Shown here: in pieces, positions 37,501 to 48,661 of the stretch
Layout of the letters: every line of letters starts with the position of its first letter
Position numbering within the stretch: the stretch's first letter is position 1
DNA from: Patagioenas fasciata
Taxonomy: Eukaryota; Chordata; Aves; Columbiformes; Columbidae
DNA: 64,000 bases
Reading direction: 5' to 3'
Assembly (NCBI RefSeq): GCF_037038585.1
Contig: NC_092521.1
Location: 57,361,398 to 57,425,397, forward strand
Position numbers and translations under genes: made by a program
The notes under the pieces: generated by a model
What the model saw: the letters and a program-made list of their open reading frames with translations, nothing else
Databases searched by the model: none
Told to the model about the DNA's origin: nothing

Positions 37501-38391
37501 GGTTCTTGGTGTTTTTTTCTTTTTTTCTTGTTATCCATCTAAAAAAAGTTCTTTATATACATTTAAATGTAGATTTCTGAGGGATTTCTGTTTCATGTTA
37601 TGTTAAAGTCCGCTTTTATGAAAATTGCAGTTCCCAGATGTACTAGTTTGGAAATATGTAACCATTTTAGGTTTGTCACTTTGATAAATTCTTGTACATC
37701 AGTTTTACATTAAATGTCCTATTTTGACTTAACTGGTCTCCGAGCTTTTTCTTGAGCAATTTGGTAGCATTTGTGAACAGTATCGAGACTGGATTGGAAC
37801 TGATAGTGAAGTGCAACGAGTTGCTTCTGTCATGAATTTAGATGCATGTATGGAGTGCTTGATGTGTCAAAGCTTTCTGGTACTTAAGCATTTTTACTGC
37901 AAGTAAACTACCTCCAGCCCTTCTTGGGATTGATTATTAATTACTTTATGGGACAAATTCACAGTGTTAATAATGGGAAACTGCATGAGTTAACTCTGAA
38001 AGATCCAGCAAGAAAGGAGAATTGCACTTCAGTATTAGTTCTTATGCAGATCTGGGGAGCTGGGGAATTTTTCTGTGCTGCAGTAAGTGAGGATGACTAA
38101 ATTACTACATGGAGAGTGGCTACTGATAATACAAGTTTTCTTCCCCCTCCACTACACTCTTGCTTCTTTACCAAGCAGATTTTTATTACAGGTGTCAGAG
38201 TTTCCCTGCCAGTTTGTGTCTTTGAATCGTAGTATTCATTTAATCAAACTCTTGTGTCTAAATAGATTTATGTGCTGATTAGAGACAACCCCTTTGATTA
38301 CCTTCTGGTGTCACAGAGGGAGGCATACAAAAAATATGACTATGCAACGTTGTGGATAATACAAACAGAGGAGACACATGGTTACTTTTGA

Positions 38392-38396
<5 letters not shown>

Positions 38397-38425
<29 letters not shown>
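38397..38425. repeat. Poly(T) run, about 29 nt
   Basis: The longest T homopolymer in the window. Read on the minus strand it is a long A run, but the sequence before it shows no known retroelement. Confidence 0.9.
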
Positions 38426-38427
<2 letters not shown>

Positions 38428-39148
38428 CTTATCAACTATCCTTTTAGTGTTCAGTGTACTTTCTTATTTTGCATCCGTTTTGCCTTCTGTTCCATTTTTT
38501 CCCTTCAAAACCTGAAAGTCACACTGGTCCAACCTCCTGTCTCAGGCTGGAGCTGATACGTGAGATATCACAGGTAGAAACAGGCTCACCCTCTCTATGT
38601 TTTTGGATCTGGTTCTTGATTGGAAGCAATATGGATACACTAGCTGGATGCAGAATCTAAGCTGATAACCTCAGTCTGGAATTGATCTGCAGCTGTTTGA
38701 ATGAAAGAACAGGCAGAACTGGTCTGTATCTCTCTGTAAGAGCCTGTGCAGACATATTCACTGTGATTCTTGCATCAAGATTCATTCCTCCTTGACAGGT
38801 TAAAGCCCTTTTAGAAAGATGCCCAGGATTGATTTCAAAAAAAAAAAAAACAAAACCAAAACACAAACCACAACTACACCCAGGTCTCTAAGTAATGGAG
38901 AATTGCTGGTTGTTTTCTAGTTTTATATTTTTTATATATGCAGTTATAAATAGAGCAGGGTCTCTCTGAAGTCAAAGAATGCAGGTTAGAGCTGTGAAGC
39001 ACAAATGAAATCCAAGTTGAATGTGCACAGAACACTTCTGTTTCTTCTGTTTGTTTCTTGTATCTACTAAAACCTGTTACCTCCTCATTAGCCTCCGGTG
39101 AATTCATTGCTTTTAATCAGTATCATAGGCTATTACTTTGTATATGGA

Positions 39149-39506
39149 ATTCCTTTCCTTTCCTTTCCTTTCCTTTCCTTTCCTTTCCTTTCCTTTCCTT
39201 TCCTTTCCTTTCCTTTCCTTTCCTTTCCTTTCCTTTCCTTTCCTTTCCTTTCCTTCCCTTCCCTTCCCTTCCCTTCCCTTCCCTTCTTTCCTCCTTTCCT
39301 TTCCTTTCCTTTCCTTTCCTTTCCTTTCCTTTCCTTTCCTTTCCTTTCCTTTCCTTTCCTTTCCTTTCCTTTCCTTTCCTTTCCTTTCCTTTCCTTTCCT
39401 TTCCTTTCCTTTCCTTTCCTTTCCTTTCCTTTCCTTTCCTTTCCTTTCCTTTCCTTTCCTTTCCTTTCCTTTCCTTTCCTTTCCTTTCCTTTCCTTTCCT
39501 TTCCTT
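39149..39506. repeat. (TTTCC)n pentamer microsatellite, 358 bp
   Basis: About 20 pure copies of TTTCC (39150-39250), a block of CCCTT variants (about 39251-39286), an irregular joint TCTTTCCTCC, then about 42 pure copies to 39506. Every base on the plus strand is a pyrimidine. All reading frames through it are open (FLSFP-type on plus, KGKER-type on minus), so the long frames across it are translation artefacts, not genes. Confidence 0.98.
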
Positions 39507-41007
39507 GTGAAATTCTGGCGAACCAGTTCAGAATAGCTGAGATGCACAAGGAGTGTAATTAATAAACCCTCTTTTTCCTAATCTCTCTCAGATCTGGCAC
39601 TTAAGGTGTGATATTTCAAAAGCGCCATTGTAAACAATATAAATAGTTCAAAAAGAAAGATTAATCTTTTTGAGGTAGTCTCACAATAGCTAAGTATGAA
39701 AAATACAAAACCTCTAGCAAATTAATATAATTAAATAATTACTGACATTTTGGTTTGCATAAATCCTCTATCCTTTGTCCTAACACTACACTAATTCTAT
39801 ATTGTATTATAAGAGAGTGACAGATTATAAGTCTACTCTTAGAATACTTATAGCCTTAGGCCTTTCAGAGACATCTTTCGTGGACTCTGCTGCATTAAGT
39901 CTAGAATAATTGTTACGGAGTTACACTGAGTGTTGTTTTGGATAGCTCCATTAAAACTACAGAAAATAGTCAGATAATAATAGACCTGAACTGATCTATT
40001 GCCTGTCCTCAAGGCAGAAACACCTACACCTATTCTAATTTACACAGGTTGTTTTTCTAACCTCTTATTAGAAACCTTTACTTCTGACTGTGTGACAACC
40101 TTCCCAAGTGCTGCTTTTCCCTACTCCTACTATGACACATAGTTCCTCATATGTAAATGAAATTCCCCTTGTTGCAATTAAAGTCAGAGTGATATGGAAA
40201 ATAGCGTGAGTAGAAAATTCTCTGTTGAAATTGTGTTTTGACAGATTAGATTTCTAATGGAACAATTTTTAATGTTTTTATATATTGCCTGCTTTTATCT
40301 TTCATAAAAGAAACATGGAAAAAAAAAAAAGTGAAGGCAAACAATGAACTATGAACTATTTTAATTTGGAGAGATTTGCAGTATCCCATGAGCATTTTAG
40401 ATAAGCCTTTCCCTGATCCCATATGGGACAGGGTCTTCAGGAATACAATATTTCTGTAATTCTTGTTGAATATCACACACTCTTTCTAGCCATTTTACCC
40501 CCACAAACCCATTAATTTGTTCATCCAAGGATATTGAAAGCTGTCTGGAAACACATAAACAAAGAAGACCCCTTAAGTCCAGCTCATTCCCCTGCAAGAG
40601 CAGGAAATTGAGCAGAAGAGTAGAACAGAAAGTCACATGTCAATTCATTGTCTTTCTTCTCAGATCACAAAACACATGACATTCCTCTAATGGGGGATTT
40701 TACTTCTATGACTGAAAACTTGATCACTGAGAAATCTACTATGGAACAGAGCAGAGAGCTCAAGAGACGTGGTCATTGTGCCAGTATTAGCACACAGCCA
40801 GCAAAAACATGTCTCAGAAAGTGGTCCATGCTCAGGGCTGTCACAAAAACGATGGTAAACCAAACCATCCAACTGAGCAGCCACCCTCCATCCAACTTGG
40901 AGAAGTCGAATGTCTCATCTGACATTTGGTGTTGTCTCTGTGTGTGTGGGCAAGCTGGGCACAAACACAAGTGATTTCTCAGTATCACTAGGATACTACA
41001 ATGTTGC
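39507..41007. other. Intergenic DNA, no gene seen
   Basis: Frames around 40397-41075 overlap on both strands and match nothing recognised. Confidence 0.5.
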
Positions 41008-41429
41008 AGAATCACAGAACAGTTGAGGCTGGAAGGGACCTCTGGAGGTGGTCTGTTCCAACCCCACTGGTGCAAACAGGGTCACCTACAGCTGTTTGCC
41101 CAGGATTGTGTCCATAGGGTTTTTGAATAGCTCCAAGGATGGAGACTCCACAACCTCTCCGAGTAATCTATGCCAGTGCTCAGTCACCCTCACAGTCAAA
41201 ACATGTTTCCTGATGTTCAGAAGGAACCTCTTTTGTTTCAGGTTGTGCCCACTACCTCTGGTCCTGTCCCTGAGCACCATTGGAAACAGTCTGGCTCTGT
41301 CCTCCTTCCACCTTCAGATATTTACATGTTTTGATGAGATCCTCCTGAGCCTTCTCTTCTCCAAGCTGAATAATCCCAGCTCTCTGTCTTTCCTCCTGGA
41401 AAGGAGAAATGCTTCAGTCTCTTCATCAT
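41008..41429 (-). mobile_element. CR1 LINE 3' fragment
   Basis: The plus-strand order is AGAATCACAGAACAGTTGAG, GGCTGGAAGGGACCTCTGGA, GTTTTTGAATAGCTCCAAGG, ATGGAGACTCCACAACCTCT, then TCTGGTCCTGTCCCTGAGCA and TTCTCTTCTCCAAGCTGAAT. It breaks at about 41429, exactly where an LTR starts; no CR1 continuation is seen beyond the LTR. Confidence 0.92.
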
Positions 41430-41767
41430 TGTTTTGGTTTCAGCTGGGATAGAGTTAATTTTCTTCCTAGTAGCTGGTATAGTTCTGTGTTTTGAGTTTA
41501 GAGTGAGAATGGTGTTGATAATACCCTCATGTTTTAGTTTCTTCTTCTTCTTCTTCTTCTTCTTCTTCTTCTTCTTCTTCTTCTTCTTCTTCTTCTTCTT
41601 CTTCTTCTTCTTCTTCTCCTTCTTCTTCTTTTCCTTCTTCTTTCTCTTCCTGTCATATTAAATTGCCTTTATCTTAACCCATGAGGTTTACTTTTTTCTT
41701 CCTGATTCTCTCTCCCATCCCACTGTGGGAGGAGTAGGGTGGATGAGTGAATCGCTGCGTGTGCTCT
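41430..41767 (+). mobile_element. Retroviral LTR, internally deleted and 3'-truncated
   Basis: It opens with TGTTTTGGTTTCAGCTGGGA and AGAGTTAATTTTCTTCCTAG, shared with the LTR at 44972. It then passes into a TTC run and resumes with the LTR distal part (ATTAAATTGCCTTTATCTTA, then ACCCATGAGGTTTAC and CGCTGCGTGTGCT). The central U3 sequence present in the sister copy is missing, as are the last 80 or so bases. ATTAAA near 41658 may be a variant poly(A) signal. No viral gene is attached. Confidence 0.8.
41539..41650. repeat. (TTC)n triplet run inside the LTR
   Basis: About 26 uninterrupted TTC copies (41539-41617) are followed by imperfect copies to about 41650. On the other strand this is a GAA repeat. 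Confidence 0.97.
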
Positions 41768-42764
41768 GAAATCTCCAGGAGTGAGCAATACTTGATCACT
41801 GATTCTGAGAATATTGGTTTTGTCTGAACCATGACACAGTAAGAAGGACCTTTGAGCGAGTAACAGATGATGTATAATTTATCTGCCAGTTGACAGTGCA
41901 AAGGATTAGATTGAGCCTACTAATTTCAGTTTGTGAATGGACTTGTATCTATCATTAATTTGTATCAGGATAAAGAGAAAAGAAACATTGTTTCATCCAT
42001 TATCCATTTTAGAACTATGTTTCAAGGTAAACTGATTAGTGACTGAAAGTTCATAGGAGAGCATCAAACCCTTTGAAGCACTTGAAAGTCATAATGTATG
42101 TGTTGAGATTAAAAAATAAGGTGTTCTAACTAGCAACATAATCATAAATAAAAGATGCTTGCCCACAGTTGTCATCACTAAGATGAGAATGCGTTTTCTC
42201 TGATTGTGACTCCAGTACGCAGAAGAACAGAATTTCTAATATTAAAATGCAACAGGTAAAAACTAGGTTAAACATTAGGATCAGGGTTTATGAAGTCCTG
42301 AAGAACGCAGTGGTCTATTGGGGCAATTTATACTAATATCAAAATAAGGAATAAATAAAAAATGATGACATTTTAGGTTACTTCTATTTCTGTGATATTA
42401 GTATTTTTTTTTTTTCCCTCCTCCCCACCCCTCGCCCTGGAAAATTCAAGGACAGTTTCCTGCAGGTTACTCAAATCAAAACAACTATGGCTCGATCACT
42501 AGGTCAGATCCATAATTCGAAGTCAGAAATAATAGAAATAGCAGCTGCTTGGAGCACAATTATCAGTTATCATGAGCTTGGACATGGTACTATTTCTTGG
42601 ACAGGGACCTGTATGCTTAAGTAGAGGAACAGAGGTCTGATCTTTGCTCTAAAGAACAGATGTATATCAAGGAAATAAATAAATTTATGAGCAAATACAA
42701 ACAGAAAGAAAACCAACCAAACAAATAGGCCAAATAAAAATGGAAGGGAGGCCAATAACTGTAT
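41768..42764. other. AT-rich intergenic DNA, no gene seen
   Basis: No exon or repeat family was recognised. Confidence 0.5.
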
Positions 42765-42990
42765 CTCTTTTCTAAAAAACATAATGACAGAATCAGGGAC
42801 AAATTTTGCCTGAGATGCAACAATGTAGGTCATCTGGTTTAGCCTCTTGTTCAAAGAAGGGTCAGTGTAAACCCGCTTTTATATTGCAACCTGCAGGCTG
42901 CTCAGGGCTGTACCCATCAGGGTTTTGAATAGCTCTGAGTGTGTAGGCTTTATAGCTCCTCTGGTCAACCTGTAGCAGTGTTTGACCAAA
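42765..42990 (-). mobile_element. Old, degraded CR1 fragment
   Basis: Weak but ordered matches on the plus strand: GTCATCTGGTTTAGCCTCTT, GGGCTGTACCCATCAGGGTT, TTTGAATAGCTCTGAGTGTG, then TAGCTCCTCTGGTCAACCTG and AGCAGTGTTTGACC. These parallel the CR1 copy at 41008. It is much more diverged than the other copies, implying an older insertion. The limits are approximate. Confidence 0.7.
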
Positions 42991-44379
42991 TAATTTTGAA
43001 AGATTTCTAAAGTATGGTATCTACAGTCCATTATCTGTGTCCATAACTGGAGGCTGTAAGGGATGCAGTGGTGCTTTTCTGTCTTTAGGACTAGTCTCAG
43101 AAAGTGTTTTAATCCTGTGTATGAAGTGAAGTATACTAAGCAATGTATCACATTCTAGTGCTAATGGGATGATTTTTTTTGAGTTTATTCAGTTTTGTGA
43201 CAGTGGACTGAGTTAGGATCAAGTATGTGAGACAAGAGAGAGTACTGGCGAATTTTTAAATAAATGGTTCTCTAATCTTGTTGTAAAATTAATTTCTGTT
43301 AGCTTGGTTAGCTTCAGAATGCTGATGACCCGTGCTCAGACACTTGACAGCTGGTTGTATAGATTTTGTTTCTAGCCACTTTGTTTGTTACCACTAAATC
43401 ATAGTAAAGAATATAGATACATGAACTTTTTTCATAACATTACCTTCCCATGTAAATAGATGCTGGCATTTTTTAGTGTTGATACTTCATTGTGAGTGGA
43501 TAAGGACATATATTTAGGCACATACACATGCCTATTACTTCAGCAATATATAGTCCCTACTGTGAAACATTCTGAGACTTCCCATTTCAATTCATTTTAC
43601 ACGTCTCAGGTAACTAAAATAATGATTTTTATATATGTAACCCTAAAGAATACTGGTTGCAGATAAACAGAAACAATGGCATATATCTGAAATTACAGCA
43701 CTGTATTCACTTCAGTAAAATACGAGCTTGAAGTTAAAGCCATTTAAATGCTAACACTTTAAAAATAATCAGTTGAGGAGAGAAAAGTATTACAAATTTC
43801 TTCACCACTTTAAATAATATATGTAATGTAAAGCTGGTTTTAAATAAGGCACGAAAGTACAGATTGCAAAGCTAAGTGCTTTGTAATAAAGTCATAAACC
43901 TTGGCTCATCAGTTGGAGATATGAGAGGGAGCAAGTGATCTGACGGCAGTTTGTTGCCATAGAGTGAAGATGAGTTGCTGTAGATCGATGATGACTTACC
44001 AATGGGATACAGCAGTGGGTAAACAGGAACTGAGATATATCCTACTTGCAGATGAATGGCTAGCTGCTTGGTTATGTGCATTTCTCTGGTTGCATGTGAT
44101 TTACTTGTATAAAGAGGAATGAGGATGCTGACAGGGGAGGTCTAGAGGAAATCCAACATGGAATGTAAAAACTTCTGATTGCCAAATCTTTGTTCACAAG
44201 TGAAAGAGGCTTTCCTGTGTCCTACCTGAAAAACATCTAGTTTTGTTTTGTCAGCTAATCTCTATCATTTCCCTTGAACTCTGCTGCTGGTTTGCTGAAC
44301 TGCTGACTTCACTCGCTGCTGAAGATCTTTGCTGTAAGCAGTTGCCACTGCACTGAAGGTTGGGTGTTGCAGCTGAATC
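42991..44379. other. AT-rich intergenic DNA, no gene seen
   Basis: No exon or repeat family was recognised. CR1 similarity may persist a little past 42990 but is too faint to call. Confidence 0.5.
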
Positions 44380-44434
44380 TGTAGAATAGAATAGAATAGA
44401 ATAGAATAGAATAGAATAGAATAGAATAGAATAG
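44380..44434. repeat. (AGAAT)n pentamer microsatellite at a CR1 3' tail
   Basis: About ten copies of TAGAA directly precede the CR1 3' end. They probably expanded from the element's own terminal repeat. Confidence 0.92.
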
Positions 44435-44935
44435 GACTGTTTCTGCTGGAAGGGACCTACAACAATCATCTAGTCCAATTGCCTGACCACTTCATGACTG
44501 ATCAAAAGTTAAAGCATGTTATTAAGGCATTGTCCAAATACCTCTTAAACACTGACAGGCTTGAGGCATTGATCACTTCTCTAGCAAGCCTGTTCCAGTG
44601 TTTGATCACTCTCTTGGTAAATAAATGCTTCCTCATGTCCAGTCTGAACCTCCTCTGATGCAGTTATGAGCCATTCCCACACATTCTGCCACTGGATCCC
44701 AGGGAGAAGAGCTCAGTACCTCCCTCTCCACGTTCCCTCCTCAGGAAGCTGTAGAGAGAAATGAGATCACTCCTTAGTCTCCTTTTCTGCAAACTAGGCA
44801 AACCCAAAGTCCTCAGCTATTCCTCACAGGACATTCCTTCCAACCATTTTACCAGCTTTGTTGCCCTCCTCTGGATGCCTTCAAGTACCTTAACATCCTT
44901 AAATTGTGGGACCCAGAACTGCACACAATACTAAT
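44435..44935 (-). mobile_element. CR1 LINE 3' fragment, same subfamily as 2783-3116
   Basis: The plus-strand order is GCTGGAAGGGACCTACAACA, TCATCTAGTCCAATTGCCTG, AACACTGACAGGCTTGAGGC, AAGCCTGTTCCAGTGTTTGA, CACTGGATCCCAGGGAGAAG, then TTTGTTGCCCTCCTCTGGAT and GGGACCCAGAACTGCACACA. The copy is longer than that at 2783 but shares its diagnostic words. It is 5'-truncated at about 44935, some 36 bases before an LTR. Confidence 0.93.
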
Positions 44936-44971
44936 CTAATCTAATTGTATTGTGTCCTGTCCCTGAAAATT

Positions 44972-45865
44972 TGTCCTGGTTTTGGCTGGGATAGAGTTAA
45001 TTTTCTTCCTAGTAGCTGGTATAGTGCTGTATTTTGGATTTAGTATGAGAAGAATGTTGGTAATACACTGATGTTTTGGTTGTTGCTAAGCAATGTTCAT
45101 CTGAAGTCAAGGAGTTTTCAAGGAGGAAGTTGGAGATGCACAAGAAGCTGGGAGGGTGTACAGCCAGCATGATACCACATGATGTGAAAGAGTTGTGGTC
45201 ATTCAGCCTGGAGAAGAGAAGGCTCCTGGGAGAGTTTATTGCAGCCTTCCAGTACTTAAAAGGAGCCTAAAGTAAGATAGGGACAGACTTTTTAGAAGGG
45301 CCTGTTATGACAGGACAGGGGGTAATGGTTTTAAGCTAGGTGAGAGGACATTCAGGTTAGACATGAGGAAGGAATTTTTTACAATGAGGGTGGTGAAACA
45401 GTGGCCCAGGTTGCCCAGAGAGGTGGTAGATGCCCCATCCCTGGAGACATTCAAGGCCAGGCTGGACGGGGCTCTGAGCAACCTGATCTAGTTGAAGATG
45501 TCCCTGCTCATTGCAGGGGGTTGGACTAGATGACCTTTCAAGGTCCCTTCCAACCCAAATTGTTCTATGATTCGATGATGTCATGCTCAGCATATAAACT
45601 AGGAAAAAGTTAGCTAGGGGGCCACTACTTGGGAACTGGCTGGGTGTTGGTTGATGGGTGGTGAGCAATTGCATTGTGCATTATTGCTTTTTATATTTCA
45701 CATTATTATTATTTTTCCCTTTCCGTGCTATAAAACTGTCTTTATCTTAACCCATGAGGTTTACTGTTCTTTTTCTGATTCTTTCCTCCATGCCATTGTG
45801 ATGGTAGGTTGGTGAGTGGATGGATGCGTGTGGTGTTTAGCGGCCTGCTGGGTTAAACTGCAACA
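44972..45865 (+). mobile_element. Solo retroviral LTR interrupted by a CR1
   Basis: It starts TGTCCTGGTTTTGGCTGGGA and ends GGTTAAACTGCAACA, giving TGT...ACA ends. The left part (44972-45185) and right part (45577-45865) are split by a CR1. The right part has TATAAA at 45593-45598, then a T/A-rich zone, CTGTCTTTATCTTAACCCAT and GAGTGGATGGATGCGTG. Without the CR1 the LTR is about 500 bp. Flanking 5-mers (AAATT left, AAACC right) are not a convincing target duplication. No internal viral sequence is attached on either side. Confidence 0.85.
45186..45576 (+). mobile_element. CR1 LINE nested in the LTR
   Basis: A 3' CR1 fragment beginning within the conserved coding end (TGGTCATTCAGCCTGGAGAA), continuing through ATGAGGAAGGAATTTTTTAC, GTGGTAGATGCCCCATCCCT, GGGTTGGACTAGATGACCTT and TTGTTCTATGATTC. 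It sits in the opposite orientation to the other CR1 copies of this cluster. Both junctions carry ATGATGT (left ends at 45185, right ends at 45581), part of which may be a target duplication. The coding part is short and interrupted (TAA at about 45268). Confidence 0.93.
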
Positions 45866-48079
45866 AAACCTTACAATAGTTTAAAAATTTATCATTAATT
45901 TCACAAATTGATGATTAAAAGTTTCTGGGAATTAGTGCAATGATGTCAACTGCCTGGTCAGAAATGACAAGCTAAACAAGATTTTTTGATATGAGTTAAA
46001 ATGCACTGGTTTTGCTTTTTGTTTCAAATGAAAACATCCCATCAGGTGCAAAAAGTGAAAAGAGAGTAGGATGATATTATAGCCCAAGTCCCTAGATGCT
46101 GTTTTCTTTTCCTTAGCAATAAACCTGAGCTTAGATATCACTGCTTTTTTCATAAGGTCTAGCTGGTTGTCATTCTCCAGCTGTTCCCAGCTTGAGGAGT
46201 TAGAAGCTGTTGATTGACTGGAAGAGGTTTTTTTTGAGACCTGTTACTCTTCAAGTCTGAAAGACAACTTTAAATTTTCAATATTCTCCCACCAGGCAGA
46301 AGTAATTGTAAGGGAGGGAAAAACATGTCTGATAGAAACTGGTTGTTGTGCATTACTTTTTTGAAACAGTTCTTACTGAGCAATCATTAGAAATGAATGA
46401 GTAGCATGTATCTTAATCCCATAAACTAGTATCTCTTTTCATAATGGCCCTTAGAATAAAAGATAGCCCAAGTTTGGCAAGAGTAAATCTAGATCTCAAG
46501 CTGGGAAAAGGGTAACCAGTTACCTTAACAGAGATGCAGTTACCTAAACAGAGATGCCTAGTATTCTAGATGGTGGTGTAAGGTATCCCTCCAGTCTCCA
46601 GTTACATCTCCGAAAAGAAGCAGATTACTGTAGATCTTGTGTCGTATTCACCAGCTCATCCACATGTTGGGCATAACTGACAGGGTCTCAGATGACAGCA
46701 AACACCCATGTTTAGGCAGCTGATTCATGCACTACGATGCTTAAGTCCACTTAGTGTGATATAAAGAGCTATTCAGCTCATCCCAACAAACATACTTATC
46801 TTGGTCAGCTGAACATCACTCTAGGATACACTAAACCAGCAACTGGACGTGCCTAGACATGGATAACAGTCTTCCAAATGTCTCACTTCAGATATCCAGA
46901 GCTAAAGTCTGCCTTCAGGAACATGGTGAGCATGTCTATGGAGTGTCTCCCTGCCTCCCACTGTAATTATTTTGTCTGGGTTACCTCTTCCCCATCCCTT
47001 GGATAGGTTTGCACACATTGTATTCCGCTTTCACCGCTGGCTTTGTCAACAGGTGCACACAGCACCTCAGCAGACTTCTAGGCCTGGCCCAGCCTGACAC
47101 CTGGACTTTTGCTGCTTCAAGAGCTGAGTGCTATTATTCCTGAGACAACTTGAAGGCCTTTTCGACCCAAAGAACCTGTTCTACTAGTAATAATGGAAGA
47201 AATGGCTTGAGAAAAGCCTAGTAAAGGAAATGAACTTACTTTATTTCCATATTCATAGCAGTTCGTCAATGTTGATGCATTTTCAGGGGCTGATCTGTCT
47301 GAAATGACAGTAATTCTACATGAATAAGTTCTGCAGACAGTACGTATAGGGGTGAAGTAATATCACACAGCCTGAGCTAATTAGTCTCCAGACCAGCTTC
47401 TTCACCTCTCTACTCCTACTGGTTCTGAGGCTTATCTGCTGCGCCAAACTGGTTCAGCTAACTATACTGTCAGAAGACAAACATGACAAAAATTAGTATC
47501 TTTATGCTAAGTTAGGGAGCTGACTCTGTGATTTAAGCTGAACAACCAACATCACATTAACACTGTCTGCATAATTTCTGTTAAAATTACATCTGAATTG
47601 ATTTCACAAATAGAAAAGGAAACCTGTACCTATTGTTTTTTTAAAAAATCACAAACCCCAAAACAACAACAAAAAATCCCCTAGAGAGTCAATTCTATTC
47701 TGTGCTTTAGCTGTGACAGAAACGTAAGTCAGTAGCTTCCATGCGATACATTTTTGGGTATACTGTCTTTAGCTAAGAGTAGCAGAAAATTCTATTTATC
47801 TTCTCTGTGAATATTTTTTCAAAGATGTAGCTAGAAATACTGTACTAATAGGAAGTGAAACCAGAGAATGGCTCTGGGCTTTTTATCATTCCAGCAAGTT
47901 TTAATGAAACAGTTGTTAAGCATACTGAAGTAATGTTTTACAAAGATGTCTTAGGTTTTCTGAGAAACTGTTTTCCTTCTTATTTATGTTGCAAATGACC
48001 AGCATTGACATTGCTGGAAAAAATAGATGCAAGTGTGTTGCATAGCAATGGAGATAAGGAAAAGGCCTAATCATGTCAT
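45866..48079. other. Intergenic DNA, no gene seen
   Basis: No exon was recognised. The 46600-47200 part is more GC-balanced and could be an old unclassified repeat, but I could not match it to a family. Confidence 0.5.
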
Positions 48080-48254
48080 TATTTTATTTATTTTATTATT
48101 TTATTTTATTTTATTTTATTTTATTTTATTTTATTTTATTTTATTTTATTTTATTTTATTTTATTTTATTTTATTTTATTCTGTCCTATCCTATCCTATC
48201 CTATCCTATCCTATCCTATCCTATCCTATCCTATCCTATCCTATCCTATCCTAT
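48080..48254. repeat. Compound (TTTTA)n-(TCCTA)n microsatellite
   Basis: About 20 copies of TTTTA (48080-48180) switch through CTGTCC to about 14 copies of TCCTA (48184-48253). Frames through it (ILFYF-type and ILSYP-type repeats) are artefacts. Confidence 0.98.
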
Positions 48255-48634
48255 TCTATCATCTTTGACTTTTCATGAATATAATGATATTGCGATCAGT
48301 TTCTTAATCTCAAGAGAAGAGAAACATAGAAATAAATGCCAGAACAAAGAGAACAAACCTTATAGACTGACCAAGTTCTGTCTATGCAAGCAGCAGGACC
48401 CGATGATGTTACCACTGCAGTGATGGCAACATTGTGGGGTGCACATTGTGGTATCTCCAGCTTGTTCTTGTAGTGCTGGTGAGGGTACTGGGAACTGGTG
48501 CTCTGGTCAAATGTGGGCTTAACAAAACTTCGCAACCCAGCATGTTCTGTGAAACATGATCCTACAGGTCACCTCAAATCCTGTTTTCACTTGAATCTAG
48601 CCAAGACCCCTGCATTGAAACTAAATGGAAACTT

Positions 48635-48661
48635 AAAAAAAAAAAAAAATTTTTTTTTTTT
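48635..48661. repeat. A15-T12 palindromic tract
   Basis: A run of 15 A is followed directly by 12 T. It can form a hairpin or cruciform. Confidence 0.9.

Larger units (their letters stand above)
28706..38396. other. Long AT-rich gene-free stretch
   Basis: No CR1, LTR or exon was recognised over about 9.7 kb. It contains T-rich tracts at 33132-33159 and 34519-34544 and a slightly more GC-rich block at 32560-32950 with overlapping short frames that match nothing familiar. Confidence 0.55.

Noticed and set aside
38500-38570. Possible CR1 piece (TGGTCCAACCTCCTGTCTCA)
   Set aside because: Only one 20-bp word resembles CR1 and the flanking order is absent.
39058-39562. Five overlapping frames of 132-154 codons on both strands
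   Set aside because: They are translations of the TTTCC microsatellite, whose 15-base super-period has no stop codon in any frame.
41430-45865. The two same-family LTRs as the ends of one provirus
   Set aside because: The 3.2 kb between them holds CR1 fragments and unrelated AT-rich DNA, no retroviral coding sequence, and the first LTR is truncated and rearranged.
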